Source of the DNA: Nageia nagi
Lineage: Eukaryota > Pinophyta
Direction: 5' to 3'
Assembly (NCBI GenBank): GCA_050084985.1
Contig: JBITNC010000002.1
Location: forward strand, 6,262,001 to 6,326,000
DNA length: 64,000 nucleotides
Shown one piece after another: positions 1 to 10,530 of this stretch. Made by a program: the position numbers and the translations under genes. The notes under the pieces are model-generated. The model saw nothing but the letters and a program-made list of their open reading frames with translations, was not told the origin of the DNA and did not search any database. Each line of letters starts with the position of its first letter. Position 1 is the first letter of the stretch.

Positions 1-2182
1 GGTTTTGGGGTTGTAAAGCCTATATGCTTTCCTCTCATCACTGTATCCAATGAACACACATGGTTCACTCTTTGCATCCAACTTTTTCTATGCTCCTTTG
101 GCACATGAGCATATGCCAAACACCCAAAAACTCTGAAATGCCGAACAGTAGGCTTCTTATCATACCAAGCCTCATAGGGGGTCTTGCCATCAACGGCACT
201 AGTGGAACACCTATTCAAGATGTAGTTTGTTGTCTTTACTGCTTCATCCCAATACATGTAATGCAATTTTTTGGATTGCATCAAACATCTTGCCATCTCC
301 ATGAGAGTTCTATTCTTCCTCTCTGCCACACCATTTTGTTGAGGAGTATAGGCTGTAGTAAACTGTCTTTTGATGCCATTTTGCTTGAAAAACTTAGAAA
401 AAATAGTAGAAGAATACTCTCCTCCTCTATCACTCCTCACACATTTAATCTTATGTTCACATTCATTCTCAACCATCTCTTTGAATTCTTTAAAAAACTC
501 AAATGCTTCATCTTTATGCTTCAAAAAATAGACCCAACTCATTCTACTAAAATCATCAATGAAGGTGAGAAAATAAGAACTCATACCAAGACTTTTGTTT
601 TGCATTCGTCCACATAAATCAGTATGAACCAACTGTAGTGGGAATGAGGCCCTCCATGCTTTCCCATGATCAAATTTCTGCCTTGTTTGCTTGCCCAACA
701 CACAACCTTCACAAACTGATTTTGGATTTTCAACAAGAGGTAAACCATGAACTAGCTCATGAGATAGTTTCAAACTACTAAAATTTACATGTCCAAATCT
801 AAGATGCCATAACCAGGACTCATCTTTAACAGCCACATTTGCAAGAATATTATCCCCCTTTTCTCCAAGTTTCAATGGGAATAAATGATTTGGAGACATT
901 TTAACAGTAGAAACTAACTTATGCCCATGGTTCTTATCAAAAATTTCACACTTACCCTCATCAAAGACTAGCTTATAGTTATTTTCCAACATTTTCCCAA
1001 TACTCAACAAACTATGAGCCATATCCGGAGTGTGATACACATTATGCATCTTCTTCATCCCATGCTTGGTAGGCACCTCAAGCATGCCTTTGCCAGCCAC
1101 CTCAATTGTAGAATTATTACCAAGCTTGATACTTGACTTGTAGGAATGGTCCATGGATGAAAGTAGCTCCCCCTTATCGGTCATATGGTTTGAACATCCA
1201 GAGTCCAACAACCAAGTCTCCTCTTATTTTGTTTCAGCCATATTGGCTGTCTCCTCCATGGAAAGAAAGAGAGTTTCACCATACTCTTCTTCCTCTCCAA
1301 AATTTGCCACTTTTCCATCACCATTTGTCGCTTGTTTTGCTCTACACTCCCTCTCATAATGCCCATACTTGTTGCAATAGTAACATTGAGCATTACTCTT
1401 GTCACCATTGCTTCTACCTCTTCCTCTTATGCTGGAATAGCCTCCTCTTCCTCTACCTCTACCTCTCCCTCTTTGCTAGCCTCTACCTCTGCCTCTACCT
1501 TGTCCATTTGAGCTAGAATCACCTTCTTTTGTAGCAAAGGCTTTCTCCTCTTTACTGGATTGGACTGGTTCATCATCAACCATTTCTTCATGAGACATAA
1601 GGCAGCCAATGAGAGAATCTATCTCCATTTGAGAGAGGTCTTTTGTCTCCATCAATATCACAACAATGTGATGCCACTTCTTGGTAAGAGATCTCAGAAT
1701 TTTTTTGATTACAATGGCCTTCTCCAAGGTCTCTCCAAGAGTTAGCATTTTTTTCACAATCTCTTTCACTCTAACACAATAATCTAAAGCTTTTTCACTC
1801 TCCTTCATTTTAAATTCTCAAATTCTATCCTTAGAATCTGCAATTTTACCTCCTTCACTTGATCACTCCCTTGGAATCCTGCCTTCAACACAGCCCAAGC
1901 CTCTTTGGCTATCTTGCAGCCTGTAATTCTTGGAAAAATGCTCCTATCAAGAGCTTCTTGGAGATGAGACAAGGCAAGAGAGTTCTTGCTCCTACATTCC
2001 TTCATAGCTTTCTTATCTTCTGCTGAAAGAGAGCTCCAATCTGCTGGCTCTACATAGCCATCATCAACAACATCCCACAAATCTTTGCCAGTGAGCAAAG
2101 TTTGTATCTTGATGCTCCAATATCCATAGTCACTGCCATCAAACTCTGGAATGGGAATGGATGAGCTTGTGTTGCTGGCCAT
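1..2182 (-). pseudogene. Copia gag-pol polyprotein, partial, with frameshifts
   Basis: The start at 2182 (MASN...) follows the primer binding site by about 90 bases. The N-terminal part is a UBN2/DUF4219-type gag (FDGSDYGYWSIKIQ). It is followed by an RG-rich stretch, a CCHC knuckle (CYYCNKYGHYEREC, near 1345-1390), protease motif LLDSGCSNHM near 1200, GAG-pre-integrase (HLRFGH, CEGC) and the integrase core. The integrase residues are visible: HTD, SDRGGEY and NGVAERKNR. Breaks: a one-base loss near 1806 where gag shifts frame (EFENLK to MKESEK), an in-frame TAG at 1476-1478 in the RG-rich stretch, a frame change near 1225 and a one-base loss in the T run at 83-87. From about 1200 to 90 the frame is open. 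The element encodes its own replication, so it says nothing about host function. Confidence 0.88.
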
Positions 2183-2275
2183 TATACCTACAAACAAGAA
2201 ACCAAAACACTACAAGCAACTTTTGCAATTGCTAGAAGCCACAGGCTTTCTCAAACCCAGCTTAGACCCAACAAA

Positions 2276-2287
2276 GCTCTGATACTA
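2276..2287 (-). promoter_or_regulatory. Primer binding site of the Copia element
   Basis: On the minus strand this reads TAGTATCAGAGC. That is one base from TGGTATCAGAGC, the usual plant LTR-element site complementary to the 3' end of initiator tRNA-Met. It lies two bases inside the LTR end, as expected. Confidence 0.85.
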
Positions 2288-2393
2288 AATGAAGAAGTTT
2301 GACCATTACATAATATTGGAATATTAGATAACAAATTGCATTAACTGAACTTACTATAGAGCAAGATTACAATCTTGAGCTTCAAAAAACATT

Positions 2394-2492
2394 TCTGGAG
2401 CTCATCTGGAACTCGTCTGGAGCTAGTCTGGAGCTCATCTGGAGCTCGTCTGGAGCTCATCTGGAGTTCATCTGGAGCTCGTCTGGAGCTAG
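2394..2492. repeat. 11-bp tandem repeat, nine copies, inside the LTR
   Basis: The unit TCTGGAGCTCR is repeated nine times without gaps, with variants ending CTCA, CTCG, CTAG and TTCA. Each unit holds AGCT, and several hold the palindrome GAGCTC. The array lies in the expected R/U5 part of the LTR, so it would be in the leader of the element's RNA. Confidence 0.95.
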
Positions 2493-2541
2493 TATAAAGT
2501 CCCTTTTCTCATGCTCCACTTAAGTTGGTTTGCTATTAAAG

Positions 2542-2549
2542 TATTTATA
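2542..2549 (-). promoter_or_regulatory. TATA box in the Copia LTR
   Basis: The minus strand reads TATAAATA, about 90 bases into the LTR. Transcription would start near 2510-2520 and run through the 11-bp repeat, gag and pol. Confidence 0.6.
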
Positions 2550-2952
2550 GCTCTCATCCACTACACCACCGCGACTGCATGCAAGCGGAACACATACAAA
2601 CGTTACGTTGTCCGGTATGTTCCCAACTACTTCATCAGATTAAACAGTTTTAGCATATTCTTGTTGTAGCCTCCAATCATAGCAACCCATTAAACTATGT
2701 AAGAAGGAAAGAAAACACCTCAGCCAGGTGAAGTGGAGTGAAACGAATTTGATGCTGAGTTGTCTACAAGATAATACCCATTTTAAGTGATATATCCTAC
2801 TATATGTAAATGCAGGAAAAGAATTTGTAGCACCACATAGAGCTATGAACTGTTTTCCTACTACATACATTGAGACATGCACTAACCCCAAAAAAATATC
2901 TAAAATGTATTCAAAATTCTATTTGAAAAACTCCAATATTGTAATTTAGTTA

Positions 2953-3135
2953 GAGATGTTATAGAAAAAAACTAACTATTTAAAATGGAGAAACTATACC
3001 TATTTTGCTATTTATATATGTATCAATATTAATTTCTTATGCATAACCTATCATTCATAAAAACATAGGCATTTATGAATGGTAGTTGTATGAAAATATA
3101 TTCTATATGTGTATTGACAAGATAATTATGATGGA
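2953..3135. repeat. Diverged direct repeat of about 180 bp, copy 1
   Basis: Matches 3533-3715 in the same orientation with many substitutions and small indels: both start near GAGATGTT(A/G)TAG, share TATTTATA(T/G)ATGTA and end with AAGATAATTAT. Each copy is followed immediately by an array of the 24-bp repeat, but the two arrays point in opposite directions. Confidence 0.7.
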
Positions 3136-3142
3136 ATTATAC

Positions 3143-3270
3143 CCATATCAAATGACAAAACTAAGCCTATGTTGGATGATAAGGTTAAGAAAATTTTGAA
3201 TGATAAGGTAATAGCCATGTCAAATGATAAGGCAAAGGCCATGTTGAATGATAAGGCCAAGGCTTTTTTT
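3143..3270 (+). repeat. 24-bp repeat array, block 1 (plus orientation)
   Basis: About five units of a 24-bp repeat resembling AATGATAAGGCCAAGGCC plus six bases. Because 24 is a multiple of three, the array reads as an octapeptide repeat close to SNDKAKAM. The same unit recurs in three more blocks in both orientations. Confidence 0.85.
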
Positions 3271-3437
3271 TTTAAACCAAATATATGTGATATTAAGGTA
3301 TGAAAGATAAGAATAGTCTAACGATAATAAAAATTTAAAATTTGGACAAAATATTTTCTAAAAAAGGGATCTACAAGGATGTTTCAATCAATACTGAAAA
3401 TTATTAATATTTAATTATCCTTATCTTGCACATCTTA

Positions 3438-3477
<40 letters not shown>

Positions 3478-3532
3478 ATATATAATAATTACTATCCTTT
3501 ACCTTTTGATATTTGTAGAATTGAAATTCATT

Positions 3533-3715
3533 TGGAGATGTTGTAGTGAAAAATTACTATTTGAAATGAAAAAAAGCATAGTTATTTTACCTATTTATAG
3601 ATGTAGTAATAATTATTTTGCATGTATGAGCTACCATTAAAGAAAAAAATTATCATTATAATTTATAGTTATATGAGAAGATATCACACATGTATATAGA
3701 TAAGATAATTATTCC
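3533..3715. repeat. Diverged direct repeat of about 180 bp, copy 2
   Basis: Partner of 2953-3135. It precedes the minus-oriented 24-bp array that begins near 3730. The stretch between the copies holds the first array, an AT-rich spacer and a TA microsatellite near 3442-3490. Confidence 0.7.
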
Positions 3716-3729
3716 AATAGTATTCCCTT

Positions 3730-4035
3730 ATTGTCTTACATAGCCTTGACCTTATCGTTCAAGATGACCTTGGCCTTATCGTCCAACATGGTCTTGGCCT
3801 TTTCATGAACAACATGATCTTGTCCTTATCATTCACTATGGCATTAAGCCTATTTTTTAATTTAGTGTTGGTCTTATCATTCGATATGGCCTTGGTCTTA
3901 TCATTCAAGATGGCCTTGATATTACTATTTGATATGGCCTTGGCCTTGTTATATTTGAAATGGCCTTAGCAATGTTATTCAATATGTTCTTAGCTTTATC
4001 ATTTAATATAACCTTAGCCTTTTTATTCTATATGA
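3730..4035 (-). repeat. 24-bp repeat array, block 2 (minus orientation)
   Basis: Roughly twelve degenerate copies of the same 24-bp unit, now on the minus strand, with indels that break the octapeptide frame near 3800. It meets block 3 head to head at about 4035. Confidence 0.85.
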
Positions 4036-4155
4036 CCAACAATAATGCTAAGGTCATGTCAAATGTCAAGGTTATTTTTATGTCAAACGATAAGAAAAAG
4101 ACCATATCGAATGATAAGGCCAAGAACATATCATTTGACATGAGTAAATCCTTTT
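4036..4155 (+). repeat. 24-bp repeat array, block 3 (plus orientation)
   Basis: About five copies in plus orientation, giving the reading AKVMSNVKV...MSNDKKKTISNDKAKN. It lies on the downstream (C-terminal) side of the hAT-like remnant and is inverted relative to block 4 on the other side. Confidence 0.8.
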
Positions 4156-4559
4156 TTGTGAATATTTTCATAAAATATAGAAATATTTATGATCTATACA
4201 ATATAGAAAAAAATTACATTAAAATATAAGAAAAAATAAATAGATGAAAAATATAAATTGGTTGAAAATAAAAATTACTATAATGAAAATAGTTTGAAAC
4301 TAAAAATACTCATTAAGAAAAAATTTTGATAAAATCCATTAAAATTATAATACATGCTCAACTTTAAATATTAAGATATCTATTATTATAAAAAATTGAA
4401 TTTGAAACTTTGATGAAATTAGATACACTTAAACTACACGTGGTAAAAATAATAGGATAAATTTGACAAAATTTATAATACTTTTTCAACTCAAAATATC
4501 TATGATACCTAAAATAATTATAAAATTAAAATGAAATAGAAAATTAAAATTCAATGTTT

Positions 4560-5600
4560 AGTAACTCCCAATATTGTTGCTCATCTTCATTATCAACATT
4601 ACTATGTCTAGTAGATGTTTATATTTATAATGTTTGTTTCTTTGAATATTAATTAACAAAGCCTAAATGTTCTAAGTTTATCGTATTATTAGTGATATCT
4701 CTTTTATTTGTAAAACTCTTTCATACTACTAAAATCCTTGTGTAAGGAAATTAGTTTAGATTATAATGTGAAATATACAAATTGTTAAATAATTTTTTTA
4801 ATTTTTTATCTAATATATTATAAAGTGTAGATTTTACAAAATTTAATTCACTAAAAACCCTTTCATCCTCTATAAATCTCAAGATCATTGTCTCACACAA
4901 ATTGGTTAGTGCAAAATATTTACTTATTATGTCATGTAAGATACTACTCATATCTAATTTCCTCCATAATCATATTATAGCACCACATTTTATATGATCA
5001 TTCATTAACTTGTTCCATCATTGTTAAAGTAAAAGAGTTGATTGAACCTTCAAATGTTCAACATTTAAAATAGTTTGAATCTTATTGTTATTTACCTCAA
5101 CCATTTTACATAAATGCTTAGCTAAAGAAATCAAACTTTTATTATACATAAACTTCATATTTTCTATTTTTTCTAGGGTTAAATGTCAAAAATTGGGGCA
5201 CACTATAGCCATGGCCATAAGCAACTCATCTCTTTCAAAATGGTCTCATATTTCCCTTGTTAAATATTGAGCAAATTTTTGAAACTCTACAAATATTTTT
5301 GGATCGTTGGAAATTAAGATGTATTCAATCCGTAAAATATTCAACATTTGCAAAATTGCTAAAATTACTAATGATTTTATATACAAAATTCATTCTATGA
5401 GTCATGCAATGCATAGGTATCATATGTGGTAAAATTGAAGTTTGAATTCAAACACATATAGTATTATTGTGACCTTTCATCATAACCACTCCACCAATTC
5501 TAACACAAATCAACTTAGTTGTTATTGCATGACCATCCATTCCAATTATATCTTTCAATCCTTTTACAAAAAAATTGAAAATTCTTTTTAGAATTACAAT
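4560..5600 (-). pseudogene. hAT-like transposase remnant (DUF4371/hAT dimerisation type)
   Basis: Read on the minus strand, 5380-5570 gives a catalytic-core-like stretch, IGGVVMMKGHNNTI followed by MIPMHCMTHRMN. This fits the plant DUF4371-type hAT pattern (GxDGAxVMTG...HCxAHRxNL). Further on, 4751-4951 gives ERVFSELNFVKSTLYNILD, which fits the C-terminal hAT dimerisation pattern (ERxFSxLNxIKxxLRN). Many stops and frameshifts separate these parts. The first acidic residue of the DGA triad looks lost (GGV). Flanking 24-bp arrays may be its subterminal repeats. No intact terminal inverted repeat or 8-bp target duplication was found. Confidence 0.6.
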
Positions 5601-6499
5601 TCTCCACCATTTTGTGTACTACAAATATTTTTAGAATGTTGAATACAATAACAAACTAAATAGTCTTGGACAATAGAATGGATTTCAAAAGTTTTCAAAA
5701 TTGAACAGAAATTGTATATCCCAAGAATCATTTTTTTATTCTTCTTAGCTTCATATTCCTTTGCATATTTTGGATAAAGGCATTCAAGATCATTCTTCTA
5801 CCTCATGATTATAATCTTGTTTCCATTTGACTAAGTTACTAACTTATACACTTTTTTACAATATTTTTCAATTGTATCTAGCTTGAGATGAAGTTAAAGA
5901 TGCTTCTCTAGTTTTCAACTATAAATGATGCATTGACATTCAATTAAAGGCTCATCAATACTTTGTAGCTCTATCAATTCAATAAAAATAAATTGTAATA
6001 ATCATTTAAGCTTAAAATTCCTTCCAAATGTCTATTTACATAGCTTCATCCTCTTCCAAATTTTTGTCTAACATATTGCAATGCATTTCTAGATTCTTTT
6101 GTAGTTCTCATATCTTGATTATGCTTTGATTTATTTTCAAATATTATTGGTGGGTATGTCAATCTGATTATGGTTGTCTTCCTCATAAGCAATGTCTTCA
6201 AGAAGTAGCATTTTAGCTTCTATTTGTATTTTTCATTTTCTATTGGTGTCTCTGCATGCAAGAACTTTTATCAATTTAAAATTTATACATAAAAATTTAA
6301 AAAAAAAACTCACTCTTTATACATTGGTACCTATGAATTTGATGGATTGTTAGTTAAAATATGATAAAATAATTTTTTTTTCTCTTCAATGTCAATTGGT
6401 TTGTTCTATTTCCATTAATAGAACCTATAATATTTTCTACAACTCAATAAAATTAAATAGATGTATGATTATAGTTATGGACTACATGAATGAAAGTCC

Positions 6500-6610
6500 T
6501 CATATATGGTTTCGACCTTGTCATTTGATATGCCTTCAGCCTTATAATTTGATATGGCTCTGACTTTATCATTCGATACAGCTTTAACCTTATTTCTTGA
6601 TATTTTTCAT
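6500..6610 (-). repeat. 24-bp repeat array, block 4 (minus orientation)
   Basis: About four units on the minus strand, with octapeptide readings SNDKVRAI, SNYKAEGI and SNDKVETI. It is the right-hand, inverted partner of block 3 around the hAT-like remnant. Confidence 0.8.
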
Positions 6611-6619
6611 TGCTATAAC

Positions 6620-7190
6620 AATTTTTAAAATTAAAATTTATCTATGGTGGGGCATACCTTGTCGTTATCTTATTGTGATGGAGATTTTTAACTATAAGAG
6701 GATGAGTTTGCTTCAAAATTGATTCTCACAACTAGTTGCTCTGGTTGTAGATCAAATCACTTTTTGAAATATTATATCGCATTTAATTTATATATGATGG
6801 GATACAAGTGACAATGTTTTCAAAATAATTGATATTTTCTAATTTCATGGTTAAATGGGTCAAAATTTATATTTTTAGAAAAGCTATTTATATTGTCAAC
6901 AAGTATACAACTATAATTATTATAAACCATTAGTAAAACTACTATGTATTTAATATTATTCCTTAAAATTACGATGAGAAGATAAAATGAAAATACATAA
7001 AACTTGTTTCCAAGGGGACATCGAACTCGTGAGGTCCATGGCTAAACGTTGGGAGGTCCCATGTTCAAATCACTCAATATGTTGTAGTACTTGTCATGAT
7101 ATATTGTAGTACTTGTCATGCATGCATGATTGATTTAAATGTAAAATGGTTACGAATTTCCAAAAAAATCTATCCTCTAACATTACCCAA
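6620..7190. other. AT-rich intergenic stretch with a possible SINE-like tRNA box
   Basis: No coding signal is visible. Near 7050-7075 the plus strand reads GGGAGGTCCCATGTTCAAAT, which resembles the B box region of tRNA-derived SINEs. No convincing A box or poly-A tail was recognised, so the SINE call is weak. A TA microsatellite follows at about 7195-7216. Confidence 0.3.
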
Positions 7191-7573
7191 ATAAATATAT
7201 ATATATATATATATATGTATCACTAAAATGAAAATTTGTAAAATACTAATTTTTTTAGGGAATGTTTTAATGCTTTTCACAAGCGTAAAATTAAAGACAA
7301 AATTCTAACCTGAACACATCTTTCCCACCAAAACTAGTGCTACCTATTGACCAACTGTTGGGATTCTTGCACGGCCCACAAAATTTCAATTCCTAGGAAA
7401 AAACCTGGAATGCCCAATTTTTTGGGATAATCAATCGTGGAAAAAAGTATGAACAAATGCTGGTGCTTGTGCTGCTATGGTGATGGACGACAGCGGGTCA
7501 GGAATAAAGAATTAGACCACGCATAACATAAACCATTCACATGCTCACAGGACGGTGGAAGGAGACAACTCTA

Positions 7574-7594
7574 CGCGGTCTTATCTGGACCTGG
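7574..7594 (+). promoter_or_regulatory. Conserved promoter block of bHLH first exon copy A
   Basis: CGCGGTCTTATCTGG followed by ACCTGG, 134 bases before the start codon. The same block precedes copies B and C at 150-152 bases. It contains a GATA-type element (TTATCT). Conservation among three otherwise diverged 5' flanks is the evidence; binding is inference. Confidence 0.55.
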
Positions 7595-7707
7595 TTGTTC
7601 TTAAAGCTCTCGAATCCCTATCAAAACCGTCAGTAGTCTTTACAGGGAGGCGACTATCTGGATTCTGGGCATTACAGAGGTTTTTTCCAGTTTAAAGGAA
7701 TTAAAAA

Positions 7708-8178
7708 ATGGAATCGTTCGATTATCTGAACAGTGTAGCGCTGGAGGATTTGGAGATGAGTATGATGGAAGCGAGGAGCGGCCTCTATTCCATGAATGCC
7801 CTTCAACACTATTCTTCTTCTTCCAACAATAACACGAACGTTAGTGCGCTTACCAGTTCTATTCATGTCTGTGATGGGGACGCCGTGAGCTTTACAACTA
7901 GTGTGAATTCGAGTCACCAAGAACTGCACGGACTGTGGAAAAATGGGGATTCTTCCTCCGCATTTTCGTTCGAGATCGATGGCAAAAAAGGAGGAAAGAG
8001 GAAGGGGGTTGCGACTAAGGAAGAGGATGGCTGCTTTTCTGGGGAGAGCGATCGGTGCGAGGAGGGTATGACGAAGTGCGATGCGGCTGTTAAAAACTTG
8101 GTATCTGAGAGGAATCGCCGCAGGAAACTGAATGAGAGGCTTTACGCCTTGCGCTCTGTTGTTCCTTTCATCACCAAG
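7708..8178 (+). CDS. bHLH transcription factor, first exon copy A (157 codons)
   Basis: An open first exon starting MESFDYLNSVALEDLEM and ending in VVPFITK. It carries the acidic, Ser-rich N-terminal part and, at residues of about 130-157, the bHLH basic region and helix 1 (VSERNRRRKLNERLYALRS). The E and RR residues that contact E-box DNA are intact. A donor GTAAGA follows the last codon in phase 0, exactly as in the complete gene at 27138. No exon with helix 2 follows before copy B. Read through unspliced, the frame stops at 8244. Either this is a truncated duplicate or an alternative first exon spliced to 29934, 21.7 kb away. Family: plant bHLH subgroup III(a+c), near Arabidopsis bHLH35/bHLH27. 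Confidence 0.75.
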
Positions 8179-8420
8179 GTAAGAAAACAAAAAACCCATT
8201 TAGTCTGCAGATTCCAACTCTTCTCTCAAGGAAAACTAATCTAATCTGCATTCATATCAATACTTAATATCTAAAACTTTGACAGGGTAGATTTCTTTCG
8301 ATTTAGATGGAGATTACAGGGATTATTAGAGTCTCATCTGAATGTGAAATTCCAACCTGATTCGTACAAATAATCTGTGGAACTGTTAAAACTCAAACGC
8401 AACAGTAACTGTCCATCTAT
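8179..8420 (+). other. Copied start of intron 1 behind exon copy A
   Basis: This matches the beginning of intron 1 behind copy C (27582-27860), sharing stretches such as GGGTAGATTTC and GAAATTCCAAC. The duplicated unit therefore includes promoter, exon and the first few hundred bases of intron, which shows genomic DNA duplication rather than retroposition. Confidence 0.7.
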
Positions 8421-10240
8421 TCGGTATAATTTGATCTTCGTATGTTACACATTGCATAGTTCCTTTGCTGTCTTCTTAAATTATAAGAAACGCTACAGAC
8501 TTTCTAAATATATTATTTAGATTTTTACTCTATTTTTTTATTATGAGTTATAAATTTGTGTGGGGAATTGACATTTGTTATATGTTACATATCTACTGCA
8601 TACTATAAGGGAGAATTGAATATGGAATCTCTCGCTATCCACTTGAAAGTTTTCAACTAACCCTTTTTCCAACTCCACTACACATGTTAGATTTTGTTCT
8701 ACTTTTTCAAAAATTTAGTAATATTACTTTTAAAAAAAAATTGACCTTTTTTTTTTATAGAAATGTGATTTTATATAGAATTGATAAATATAGTAATAGT
8801 ATTGTAATATGTAAAAACAATTAAATATGTTTTTAAATAATTTTAATTATGATATTAAAATTTATTATTTTTATCATTCATATATATATATAGATAATTT
8901 TGACAACTTATTGGTATAGTAATGAACATCATTAATGTTATTTTTAAACTTTATTTTCAATTATCTTAGAAACATTTTTTTAGGTTATTGAAGAAAACAA
9001 ACTACAATGCTAAAACTTGTACATGTGAACTTGGTAAGCCCTTGTATATGTGAATTTGTATATGTAGTAAGATTTTAAAACTTGTTTATAAAGTTTAAGA
9101 GAGTGTTAGAAAATTTTATTGAATAGAAAATGCATTGCAAATGGGATGGGGGTTGGGTTTGACTGTTGGGTCAATTTGATGAAAGACAACCACCTAGATA
9201 TGAAATCTAGTTTAAAGGAAAAAAAAAATTCTTGAAGGATGATTTCCTCTCATACATACATATATATATATACTAAGCATGATTATTATGATGATAATGA
9301 ATCTCATAAAAATTATAGTTCAAAAAGGAAAGATATTTCTTATGAAATTGGATATTGAATACATATGTATTTAGTAAGGGAAAAAATTACAATTTCATAA
9401 AGTTTTATGGTAGAATATTTAGTTTTAGTGTTTGTCTTAAGAAAAGTATTTAGTTTAAAGCCTACCTTTTAATGAGAAACATTCTAGGGTAATTTTAAGA
9501 GATGCAAGGTCATTGTATGGAACATAGGACTATTTCAAGAAACATAAGACTAGTCCAAAATTTATATAGACATTGCAATATTTGGTTTTAAAGGATGATT
9601 TTGACTTTTATACTTAATTCAATTTTCTAGAATTTTTATTTTTTAGTTCAAAATTACTTTAAATGGTAAGTAGGTTAGATCTAAGATAAATGCATTATAT
9701 AACCCTTTAATATATAATACACATTAGTAATGAAACTCAACTCAAATTTTTAGGGTTTTAACCAAGGGTGTAGATGTTTTCTAGGTATGTGAAGGTAGTC
9801 TCCTCAAGGGAGTATTCTTGATTTAGCTCAAGGCTAGAGGATACACTACATAAAATAGTTTTGATATACTCCCTTATATATCCAAAAAATGTCAAGAGAT
9901 ATCATTCCTGAGGTGCCTATTCCATTTCTTGGTATTGCGAATTATGATTTCGAATTGTGCTATGTTTGATCCACCTAATAATATTTATATAGTTTTTAAA
10001 TAATTTTTTGAAATCTATTATTCTTTTTTTTTTTTAAATAATAATGTTGATTTATTTTTTTTTTAATATTGAAGCTTGACATACATACTCACATGTGACA
10101 TTTTGGCTCTCCACTCCACCCCCGACTGCAGTTATAAGAACCTCTCTCGATGTTAATGAGTGGTTGCTTAGGGCTAAGGTTTAGCTCAAGGCTAAAGGAC
10201 TCTCTCAATATACATTAGGAAATCTATTTGTTTTTAATAT
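8420..10240. other. AT-rich stretch without recognised genes
   Basis: No frame with a family motif was found on either strand. The stretch has poly-A/T runs and a short TA microsatellite near 8880. If the alternative-first-exon model holds it would be intronic for copy A. Confidence 0.5.
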
Positions 10241-10530
10241 CTAAGGTTAAGAAAACAAAACTTAAAACTATTTTTTTATTCACCATATTACTCAAAATAT
10301 AAAGGAAAAATATTAATTATATTTAAAATTAAGAAAAATATCCAAAATACTTCTATAATTTTATATAATATCAAAATTTATTTTTATTTAAAAAAAAATA
10401 CAATTTCAAAAACTCTTTAGATCTATTAAATCATATAAGATGCAAAGCCAAAAGTATACTCTACTAATTTTATTATGCATCCATTACTAATTTTATTATG
10501 CATCCATTATCTTCTTTAAAATTTAAATTT

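Larger units (their letters stand above)
1..2637 (-). mobile_element. Copia LTR retrotransposon, 5' part (3' part lies outside the window)
   Basis: Reading the minus strand from high to low coordinates gives a 5' LTR, a primer binding site, gag, CCHC zinc knuckle, protease, GAG-pre-integrase and integrase. This is the Copia (Ty1) order, with integrase before reverse transcriptase. Reverse transcriptase, RNase H and the 3' LTR would lie left of position 1. The reading frame is well kept compared with every other element in the window, so this is probably the youngest insertion here. The 5 bases outside the LTR (2638-2642, gatta) would be the target duplication, but its partner is not in view. 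Confidence 0.9.
2290..2637 (-). repeat. 5' LTR of the Copia element (about 348 bp)
   Basis: On the minus strand the LTR starts TGATGAAGTAG and ends CTTCTTCA, giving short imperfect terminal inverted repeats with TG...CA ends. It directly abuts the primer binding site. It carries a TATA box and an 11-bp tandem repeat downstream of it. The outer end is inferred from the TG/CA ends only, since the 3' LTR is not available for comparison. Confidence 0.75.

Noticed and set aside
60-617. 185-codon plus-strand frame
   Set aside because: It is antisense to the Copia integrase, whose motifs are clear on the minus strand.
1133-1516. Plus-strand frames over the zinc knuckle and RG-rich stretch
   Set aside because: They are shadows of the Copia gag on the minus strand.
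3442-3490. CRISPR-like or other regular array
   Set aside because: It is a TA microsatellite; no array with regular spacers exists in the window.
3960-4229. 89-codon plus-strand frame with an SNDKAK-like repeat as a gene
   Set aside because: The repeat unit also occurs in inverted blocks and the frame starts inside an oppositely oriented array; a repeat array is the simpler reading.
7672-8199. 175-codon minus-strand frame opposite bHLH exon copy A
   Set aside because: The plus strand carries the conserved bHLH wording with a splice donor shared by three copies; similar minus frames opposite B and C follow from that.
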